5,273 bases of DNA, from contig CAKRUL010000122.1 of NCBI GenBank assembly GCA_934403665.1, positions 1 through 5,273 on the forward strand. Reading direction: 5' to 3'. The notes beneath the pieces are model-generated. The model made no database searches. It had not been told where the DNA came from and saw only the letters and a program-made list of their open reading frames with translations. How positions within the stretch are numbered: position 1 is the stretch's first letter; each line of letters starts with the position of its first letter. This document shows positions 1 through 4,934 of the stretch, piece after piece. Made by a program: the position numbers and the translations under genes. This DNA comes from an uncultured Clostridia bacterium. GTDB lineage: Bacteria; Bacillota_A; Clostridia; UMGS1840; HGM11507.

Positions 1-280
1 GCTGATAGCCGATTGGTTCCTGCAAACGGGCGCGGAAAAAGTCAAACAAGAAGCGGAAAAACACCAGAACAATCTGAAGAAGAACGCATTTCCAAATCCA
101 GGAGGAATCGAATTCCGTTCCGTTTTTAAAAGATTCCATCAGAAGTCCTATCGTATAAGCGGCGAGAGCCAGCGGCATTGCCGTAAATAGATGAGAGAAG
201 AATGTCATCACAAATCCAAGATACAGTTTTCCTTTGCATTCACCGCACCAATCTATGATGCGTTTCACTGTTTGAAACAT
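1..280 (-). CDS. ABC half-transporter, second subunit (N-terminal part, cut by window edge)
   Basis: This is the first 93 codons of a membrane protein that continues past the left edge. It begins MFQTVKRIIDWCGECKGKLY. Two hydrophobic stretches are visible, about residues 18-48 and 62-82, followed by RARLQEPIGYQ, which resembles the segment after TM2 in exporter-fold ABC proteins with fused permease and ATPase domains. No ATPase motif falls inside the window, so the assignment rests on this N-terminus and on the complete ABC gene just upstream. The ATG at 280-278 was chosen because AGGAGG (complement of 292-297) lies 11 bases upstream and the frame is open to the edge; the ATG at 287-285, overlapping the previous stop, leads to a stop after 15 codons. 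Only six bases separate it from the preceding gene. It most likely forms a heterodimer with that protein in the cytoplasmic membrane. The substrate is unknown. Confidence 0.85.
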   Translation of the reverse strand, partial: MFQTVKRIIDWCGECKGKLYLGFVMTFFSHLFTAMPLALAAYTIGLLMESFKNGTEFDSSWIWKCVLLQIVLVFFRFLFDFFRARLQEPIGYQ

Positions 281-286
281 ATATCA

Positions 287-2059
287 TTACGCCTCCTTTT
301 CAACGGAAGATACCGCCCAATTTTTTGCTCCGATATGCGCTTGCCACATATCAAGATAAAGAGGACAGTGTTCCAGCAGTTCTTCCTGTTTGCCTTCTGC
401 GATAATGTCTCCGTTTTTCAACACCACGATATGCTCTGCATTTTTAATCGTGGAAAGCCGATGTGCAATGACAAGCAGGGTCTTGCCCTTTGTCAAAGCG
501 GCAATGCTCTGTTGAATTTTGTCTTCATTTTCGGGGTCGGTGAAGGCTGTCGCCTCGTCCAGAATGACGATAGGCGCATTTTTCAGAAGCATCCGAGCGA
601 TGGCGATCCGCTGTTTTTCTCCGCCGGACAACTGTTTTCCGGCTTCTCCTGCAGGGGTGTTGTATCCTTGCGGAAGCTTTGAGATGAATTCCTCGCATTG
701 TGCCGCTCTTGCCGCTGCTTTCACTTCCTCATCGGTCGCTTTTGGATTGCCGAGACGGATATTTTCAAGCAGGGAACAGCGAAACAGAAAGTTATCCTGT
801 GTGACAAAGCTGACATACTCGGAAAGCTGGGACAGCGGCATATCCTGAATGTTTATACCGCCGATGGTAATTTCGCCCGATGTGACATCCCAAAAACGGG
901 CAATCAGTTTGGCAACCGTAGACTTTCCGCCGCCGGAGGGACCGACAAGCGCTGTAAAGCTGCCCTCCGGAAGATTCAGGCTGACACCGTGCAGCACCTC
1001 GTCCTTTGCATCTCCTGTATAGGAAAAATGCACATTCTTCAGTTCCACATTGGTGTGCCTCACATCGGCACGATTTTTTGGCTCGGGAAGCGCAGGCATT
1101 TCCAGAAATTCTTCCAGATGCTCCACAGTAAACTTGACCTGTCGCATATTTTCCGAAAAAACTTCGAGTTTGGCAAGCGATCCGACCATGGAGATGGAAA
1201 GCATAACGGCAAGCGCCGCCTGCGGAGCCGTGATAGTTCCGCCGCTTGCAAGAGCCAGCGCTGCCGGCAAAGTGCCGATGAGCGTAGAGGGGAACAGCGC
1301 AAAACTCAGCTTCATGGTAGCATAGGTGGATGCAAGCCATTTGATGACGAAGGAGCGGAAGTCCGTAATTGCTTTGGCATATTTTTCGTAGGATACGCCG
1401 GCACGTCCGAACGCCTTAATGACCTCAATGCCTTCAATATACTCCACAATTGTGCTGTTCATATAGGAGGCGGATTCATCGTATTGATCGAAGTTTTTGC
1501 CGCTGATTTTGAACGTAAGCCCCATGCAAAGGAAAGAGAGCGGAAAGGTGACAAGGGATGCGAGCGCTATGCGCCAGTCAATTACGGCGAGTGCCGCAAT
1601 GCTGACAATGGGAAGCACAATGTGTCCGGCTCCTTCCGGAATCATGTGTGCCAACGGCGGTTCCAGATTTTCGATTTTGTCCACCATCATGCTTTTGATT
1701 TCACCGATAGAGTGGTTTTCCACGTTGCCAAGAGGCGCGTGCAGAAACCGGTCGGCAAGACGAAGGCGCAACCTTTCCAGAATGGTGTATGCCATGCTGT
1801 GAGAAATGCCGGTGGATAAACTAAACGTCAGTATTTTCACAGCATAAACGGCCAGCGCAATGAGACACCATGTGACGATTGCAGGGACCGTTGCCGTGTT
1901 TGCCGCAAACAGGCAGATCACTTCATACATACAATAAAACGGAACAAGACCTAACATGACGCTGAGAACCGATAACATGACGGACAACCACATTTTTTTC
2001 TTTTCGCCTTGCGCGTATGTAAAAAGGGACGCCGTCCAGCTCTTTTTTTCGGATTTCAT
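287..2059 (-). CDS. ABC transporter half-unit, fused permease and ATPase (exporter fold, YbtP/IrtA-like subgroup)
   Basis: A complete 590-residue protein of the usual length for a fused TM-NBD half-transporter. The membrane domain covers about residues 20-310, with hydrophobic segments near 22-50, 60-84, 140-180 and 250-300. The ATPase domain follows from about 338: Walker A GPSGGGKST (373-381), Q-loop Gln421, signature LSGGEKQ (477-483), Walker B IVILDE (497-502) and H-loop His533. All catalytic elements are present, so the domain should be active. The D-loop region reads ATAFTDPENE rather than the common ATSALD; I recall ATAFADPENE in siderophore-linked YbtP/YbtQ and IrtA/IrtB proteins. That is the basis for the subgroup, while direction and substrate remain inference (drug, peptide or metal chelator are all possible). 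The start ATG is preceded by AAAGGGG (complement of 2067-2073). It probably pairs with the gene that begins six bases after its stop. A TetR-type regulator gene lies upstream on the same strand. Confidence 0.93.
   Translation of the reverse strand: MKSEKKSWTASLFTYAQGEKKKMWLSVMLSVLSVMLGLVPFYCMYEVICLFAANTATVPAIVTWCLIALAVYAVKILTFSLSTGISHSMAYTILERLRLRLADRFLHAPLGNVENHSIGEIKSMMVDKIENLEPPLAHMIPEGAGHIVLPIVSIAALAVIDWRIALASLVTFPLSFLCMGLTFKISGKNFDQYDESASYMNSTIVEYIEGIEVIKAFGRAGVSYEKYAKAITDFRSFVIKWLASTYATMKLSFALFPSTLIGTLPAALALASGGTITAPQAALAVMLSISMVGSLAKLEVFSENMRQVKFTVEHLEEFLEMPALPEPKNRADVRHTNVELKNVHFSYTGDAKDEVLHGVSLNLPEGSFTALVGPSGGGKSTVAKLIARFWDVTSGEITIGGINIQDMPLSQLSEYVSFVTQDNFLFRCSLLENIRLGNPKATDEEVKAAARAAQCEEFISKLPQGYNTPAGEAGKQLSGGEKQRIAIARMLLKNAPIVILDEATAFTDPENEDKIQQSIAALTKGKTLLVIAHRLSTIKNAEHIVVLKNGDIIAEGKQEELLEHCPLYLDMWQAHIGAKNWAVSSVEKEA
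292..298 (-). promoter_or_regulatory. Ribosome binding site of the second ABC gene, inside the end of the first
   Basis: AAGGAGG on the minus strand forms the Lys-Glu and part of the Ala codons at the very end of the upstream ABC gene, and sits 11 bases before the ATG at 280. Ribosomes finishing the first gene therefore stop on top of this site. This favours translational coupling and roughly equal amounts of the two half-transporters. It also decides the start of the second gene. Confidence 0.75.
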
Positions 2060-2085
2060 ATGAGAACCCCTTTTTGAAAATGGTA

Positions 2086-2114
2086 TTTTTATCGGCAGAA
2101 AGAGTTTCTGCCAA
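2086..2114 (-). promoter_or_regulatory. Probable promoter of the ABC transporter genes
   Basis: Minus-strand TTGGCA (2114-2109) matches five of six bases of the sigma-A -35 box. It is followed after exactly 17 bases by TAAAAA (2091-2086), a weaker -10 matching four of six. Transcription would begin near 2079, about 20 bases before the ABC start codon and just ahead of its AAAGGGG ribosome binding site. The spacer is filled by a perfect palindrome listed separately. The weak -10 keeps confidence moderate; read-through from the TetR promoter is the alternative source of transcript. Confidence 0.45.
2094..2112. promoter_or_regulatory. Perfect 8-bp inverted repeat in the ABC promoter spacer (candidate operator)
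   Basis: GGCAGAAA (2094-2101), a 3-base centre GAG, and TTTCTGCC (2105-2112) form a perfect inverted repeat. It overlaps the proposed -35 box and fills most of the spacer, a classic repressor position. No T-run follows on either strand, so it is not an intrinsic terminator. Its half-site GGCAGAAA does not match the TAACA half-site in front of the TetR gene, so the binding protein is uncertain: the TetR protein with relaxed specificity, or another regulator. The repeat itself is certain; the operator role is inferred. Confidence 0.5.
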
Positions 2115-2169
2115 AATGGAATGCTTTCTTAGAATGTTTCTGTCGTTGGCGTAGGCTTCGTCTCACCGC

Positions 2170-2187
2170 GGTTAGTAAAAACTAACC
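2170..2187. repeat. Perfect 7-bp inverted repeat between the TetR and ABC genes
   Basis: GGTTAGT (2170-2176), AAAA, ACTAACC (2181-2187) is a perfect inverted repeat about 20 bases downstream of the TetR stop codon. As RNA it would be a small hairpin with a four-base loop, but no T-run follows, so it is a poor terminator. Its 18-bp length and GTTAGT/ACTAAC halves look like a TetR-type operator, located about 75 bp upstream of the proposed ABC -10. AGTAAAAA recurs at 2174-2181 and 2192-2199. A role as an upstream operator is inferred. Confidence 0.4.
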
Positions 2188-2209
2188 AACGAGTAAAAAG
2201 GATAGGGCA

Positions 2210-2827
2210 TCACTGCCCCATAATTTTCAGCCATCCAGCGGTATAAAAATCATTCAATTCACACAGATAACGTTTTGCATCTTCCCGTGACATATTGTGA
2301 AGAATGATTTCAAAATAGGCATTCATCATGCCGGTTACTAAAATATGCTCCAAGCGCTTGTCAATCTCCGGCACAGTTTTACCGAGACTTCGCAACACTT
2401 CACAGTAATGCTCTGTTGCTTCCACCTCAAGGGTGACAAGTTTATCGATCAGTGCCGCATATTGTGTTCCCTCCGAGCAGAGAAGAATCAAGTGAAAAAT
2501 TTCCTTGTGTCGATTCATATAAATCAGCATTTCCTGCATACATTCTTTCCCGACAGAACCCATACGCTCCGGTTGCTTCTCCGGAGGAAGCTTCTCAAAT
2601 GAGCGGAGAGACTGTTGGTATTTGGAAAGCAAATAGTGATAAGGCGCGTCAACCAATGCGGCAAAGAGTTCCTTCTTGCTGTTATAATAGCCGTAAAATG
2701 CGCCGGTCGTCACTCCGGCATTCTTCACAATATTGCGAAGAGAAGCCCTCTGATAGCCTTTTTCGAGAAATTCTGTTTTCGCGGCAGAATGTATTTTTTC
2801 CAGAGTGGAGATGTTTGATGGATCCAT
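2210..2827 (-). CDS. TetR/AcrR-family transcriptional regulator
   Basis: A 205-residue protein, the normal TetR-family length. The N-terminal DNA-binding domain covers about residues 8-56, with the helix-turn-helix and following helix readable as SLRNIVKNAGVTTGAFYGYY (29-48) followed by NSKKELFAALVD. Residues 60-205 form the helical ligand-binding and dimerisation domain, whose specificity cannot be read. The frame stays open upstream to 3049, but the ATG at 2827 is preferred: it has AGAAAGG (complement of 2834-2840) six bases upstream, places the HTH where the family has it, and lies downstream of a consensus promoter that a longer protein would span. The gene is followed on the same strand by two ABC transporter genes, so it probably controls their expression in response to the transported compound. 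Palindromic units just downstream of its -10 box suggest it also represses itself. Confidence 0.93.
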   Translation of the reverse strand: MDPSNISTLEKIHSAAKTEFLEKGYQRASLRNIVKNAGVTTGAFYGYYNSKKELFAALVDAPYHYLLSKYQQSLRSFEKLPPEKQPERMGSVGKECMQEMLIYMNRHKEIFHLILLCSEGTQYAALIDKLVTLEVEATEHYCEVLRSLGKTVPEIDKRLEHILVTGMMNAYFEIILHNMSREDAKRYLCELNDFYTAGWLKIMGQ

Positions 2828-2841
2828 AAGACGCCTTTCTG

Positions 2842-2867
2842 TAACACCGTTATATAACACTGTTATA
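2842..2867. promoter_or_regulatory. Tandem palindromic operator in front of the TetR gene
   Basis: Two adjacent 13-bp direct repeats, TAACACCGTTATA (2842-2854) and TAACACTGTTATA (2855-2867), differ at one base. Each contains an inverted repeat TAACA-C-TGTTA, perfect in the second copy and with one mismatch in the first. The second unit extends to a 17-bp perfect palindrome at 2852-2868. The junction of the units also makes GTTATATAAC (2849-2858). The block overlaps the last base of the -10 box and covers the expected transcription start, so a bound regulator would block the TetR promoter. Autoregulation by the TetR protein is the obvious inference. Confidence 0.75.
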
Positions 2868-2895
2868 TTATAATTCCTTACATGCTTTTTGTCAA
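2867..2895 (-). promoter_or_regulatory. Consensus sigma-A promoter of the TetR gene
   Basis: On the minus strand TTGACA (2895-2890) and TATAAT (2872-2867) match the consensus at all twelve positions with the optimal 17-base spacer. Transcription should begin near 2860, about 33 bases before the TetR start codon. The tandem palindromic units begin at the -10 box, so this strong promoter is likely held down by a repressor. The -35 box lies inside a short inverted repeat, ATGCTT (2882-2887) with AAGCAT (2894-2899). Confidence 0.85.
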
Positions 2896-2930
2896 GCATT
2901 TTTGAAATTTGTTCACGATGAAAAAAGTAC

Positions 2931-2959
2931 TTGCTTTTTGTGGTTTCTGATGGTATCCT
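2931..2959 (+). promoter_or_regulatory. Candidate promoter of the DUF4091/GH123 gene
   Basis: Plus-strand TTGCTT (2931-2936), a 17-base spacer and TATCCT (2954-2959), with TG one base before the -10 giving an extended -10 (TGGTATCCT). The -35 matches only three of six bases, but the TGn motif can compensate. The transcript would carry a leader of about 184 bases before the ATG at 3150. It is divergent from the TetR promoter, with the two -35 boxes about 36 bp apart, and is outside the TetR palindromes. Confidence 0.4.
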
Positions 2960-3149
2960 GTTCATAGAGAAATGGGAAGCATTGAGAGGCGAAACCCATA
3001 TGCCCTGCATTTGCCAAAATTCTGCCTTTTTGGATTGTCGGTCTTGCAAGGCGTCAGCCCTGTTGCACCCTTATGCACCGAAAAGACTGATTTTTCAATG
3101 CTTTGCGCAGGTTCGTATCCTGTTACTTAAGATGGAAAGGAAAAATCAA
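2960..3149 (+). other. Leader region of the DUF4091/GH123 gene, no gene seen
   Basis: About 190 bases between the candidate promoter and the start codon. The frame of the downstream gene is open through here, but the encoded residues are not family-like and no start with a ribosome binding site is present. A weak inverted repeat CCAAAA (3014-3019) with TTTTGG (3028-3033) and a recurrence of GTATCCTGTT (2953-2962 and 3115-3124) are the only structures I notice. I do not recognise a riboswitch. AAAGGA (3136-3141) is the ribosome binding site for the ATG at 3150. Confidence 0.4.
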
Positions 3150-4805
3150 ATGGAACAGATTGAAATCAAACAGCTCTCCTCTCTGGAGAAAATCTTTTTA
3201 AACAGCGTTCTCGAGCAACCGGAGTATACAGAGGCTTCTGCATTGCAGGGGGAAGTGTTTTCCTATCAGATTGCATATCGGATTACGGAAACGGAAACCC
3301 CCTATCTGCCTTTCACGGTGGAAGTGGATTCGGATTTGGAGGAGTTTCTCACCGTGCGCTGTGTCAAAAACGTTCCCTCTGAACTTCCTGCTTATGCAAC
3401 CATGTTTGGAGGGACAGACGAGGACTATATCACAACTGCACCCGGATTATTTCCGGATCTGCTGACTCCCTGTGAAGAAGAACTGGAGGCAGTCAACCAT
3501 GAATGGAAGGCGCTGTGGATTACGGTGCATCTTCCAAAGAATGCAAAGGCGGGAGAGCATACGATTCGGGTGTCGCTGAAATTTGCGCAGGAGACCTTGC
3601 ATCTTTCTTTTCGGCTTCATGTCATCGGAACATGTCTGCCGGAGCAAAGCTTGATTTATACTCAGTGGTTTCACGGGGACTGCCTGTATTCCTATTACCA
3701 GGAGAAACCGTTCTCGGAAAGACATTGGAGCATCTTGGAAGGTTTCATTCAGGCAGCGGCAGACAATGGCATCAATATGCTTCTGACCCCTTTGTTCACG
3801 CCGCCATTGGATACGGCGGAGGGAAAAGAGCGGCCGACTATTCAGCTGGTGGAAATCACAAAAACAGGAGAAACCTATACTTTTGACTTTTCCAAATTGA
3901 GAAGATGGATTGCGATGTGCAGAAAGTGCGGCATCCGGTATTTTGAAATGCCTCATTTTTTCACACAATGGGGCGCAAAATACACGCCGAAGATATGCGT
4001 TTCGGAAAACGGAAACATCAGCAAAAAATTTGGGTGGCATGTCTTGGCGACTTCTGCGGAATATCGTCAGTTTTTAGAGCAGTTTGTTCCGGCTTTACGG
4101 GATGAACTGAAAGCGCAAGGGGTAGAGGAGCAAACCTTTTATCATATTTCAGATGAGCCTATGGAAAAACATAAAGAGCAGTACAATCAGGCAAAGCAAG
4201 CTGTTCTGGACTTGCTTCCGAAAGACCGTGTTATTGATTGCATTTCCGATTATTCCATGTATGAACAGGGCGTTGTGAATCAGCCGGTTGTCAGCCTGGA
4301 TCATATTTCACGGTTTCTGGAACACTCGGTGAAGGGGCTTTGGGGATACAATTGCTGTGCGCAAACGCGGGAGGTGAGCAACCGTTTTATGGCGATGCCC
4401 TCTTGGCGGAACCGTATTGCGGGAGTACAGCTGTATCGCTATGATATCAAAGGGTTTCTGCATTGGGGATACAATTTTTATTACTCAGCGCATTCCCGCA
4501 AAAAAATTGATCCTTATCAGACGACAGACGCCTTGAATGCTTTTCCGTCGGGAGATGCGTTCAGCGTGTACCCAGGAAAAGACGGAAAACCGGAGGAATC
4601 AATCCGACTGGTGGTCTTTCATGAAGCGTTGCAGGATATGCGTGCGTTGCAGCTTTTGGAGCGTTTCGCCGGAAAAGAAAAGGTATTGCAATTGATCGAG
4701 AAAGATGGGAAGCCCTTGACGTTTACAGAGTATCCCAGAGAAGCCGGCTATCTTTTGCACTTAAGAGAACAAGTGAACAGAGAGATTGAAAAGTATCTTC
4801 CATAA
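3150..4805 (+). CDS. DUF4091 / GH123-type glycoside hydrolase, cytoplasmic
   Basis: A 551-residue protein with no signal peptide or membrane segment, so it should act in the cytoplasm. Residues about 1-160 look like a beta-rich N-terminal domain. From about 170 a TIM-barrel-like catalytic part follows, with TQWFHGDCLYSYY (171-183), NMLLTPLFTPPLDT (209-222), HFFTQWGAKYTPK (269-281) and HISDEP (332-337). The C-terminal part (about 430-505) has GFLHWGYNFYYS, GDAFSVYPG and SIRLVVFHEALQDMRALQLLE, the pattern I know as DUF4091, now the GH123 catalytic domain. In characterised GH123 beta-N-acetylgalactosaminidases an adjacent Asp-Glu pair performs substrate-assisted catalysis; Asp335-Glu336 fit that role. 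Cleavage of imported GalNAc-containing oligosaccharides is inferred, since many DUF4091 proteins are uncharacterised. The frame is open back to 2931, but the ATG at 3150 has AAAGGA eight bases upstream; the in-frame ATG at 3132 lacks such a site. No sugar transporter is adjacent in this window. Confidence 0.85.
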   Translation: MEQIEIKQLSSLEKIFLNSVLEQPEYTEASALQGEVFSYQIAYRITETETPYLPFTVEVDSDLEEFLTVRCVKNVPSELPAYATMFGGTDEDYITTAPGLFPDLLTPCEEELEAVNHEWKALWITVHLPKNAKAGEHTIRVSLKFAQETLHLSFRLHVIGTCLPEQSLIYTQWFHGDCLYSYYQEKPFSERHWSILEGFIQAAADNGINMLLTPLFTPPLDTAEGKERPTIQLVEITKTGETYTFDFSKLRRWIAMCRKCGIRYFEMPHFFTQWGAKYTPKICVSENGNISKKFGWHVLATSAEYRQFLEQFVPALRDELKAQGVEEQTFYHISDEPMEKHKEQYNQAKQAVLDLLPKDRVIDCISDYSMYEQGVVNQPVVSLDHISRFLEHSVKGLWGYNCCAQTREVSNRFMAMPSWRNRIAGVQLYRYDIKGFLHWGYNFYYSAHSRKKIDPYQTTDALNAFPSGDAFSVYPGKDGKPEESIRLVVFHEALQDMRALQLLERFAGKEKVLQLIEKDGKPLTFTEYPREAGYLLHLREQVNREIEKYLP

Positions 4806-4833
4806 GAACTGGATTTTCAAAGAGTATGATTGC

Positions 4834-4898
4834 TGTAACCCTGCGAATCGAAAAGATCGGTACGCAGGGTTACAAAGCTTTTGCAGAGCAAATTTTTT
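4834..4898 (+). terminator. Long hairpin and T-run after the glycoside hydrolase gene
   Basis: TGTAACCCTGCG (4834-4845) pairs perfectly with CGCAGGGTTACA (4863-4874). After one mismatch, five more pairs (4847-4851 with 4857-4861, one G-T) close a five-base loop. It begins 28 bases after the stop codon. No T-run follows it directly, but a small hairpin TTTGC-AGA-GCAAA (4880-4892) runs straight into TTTTTT (4893-4898). Together these probably end the hydrolase transcript; the long stem may also protect the 3' end of the mRNA. Confidence 0.6.
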
Positions 4899-4934
4899 AA
4901 GAGATAAGAAACAACACAGAGAAGCCTGATAAGC

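Noticed and set aside
698..1819. Long plus-strand open frame of 373 codons opposite the ABC gene
   Set aside because: It lies entirely antisense to the clear ABC gene, its translation is rich in Cys, His, Arg and Gly with no domain pattern, and it has no convincing ribosome binding site.
1923..2114. 63-codon minus-strand frame covering the start of the ABC gene
   Set aside because: It overlaps the ABC promoter palindrome and the ABC coding start in another frame and resembles no known protein; chance frame.
2205..2218. GGGCA-TCAC-TGCCC inverted repeat at the TetR stop codon as a terminator
   Set aside because: On the minus strand a short T-rich stretch follows, but the stem is only five pairs and the T-run is interrupted and displaced, so I do not call it a terminator.
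2828..3049. N-terminal extension of the TetR protein to an upstream start
   Set aside because: The extension would cross the consensus TetR promoter and the palindromic operator, adds 74 residues with no family character, and the start at 2827 has a good ribosome binding site.
2931..3149. N-terminal extension of the glycoside hydrolase
   Set aside because: The 73 extra residues look unlike a protein domain, overlap the candidate promoter, and no start there has a ribosome binding site as good as that of the ATG at 3150.
3447..4040. Minus-strand open frame of 197 codons inside the glycoside hydrolase gene
   Set aside because: Antisense to a recognised coding sequence, with no domain motifs, so it is a shadow of the real frame.
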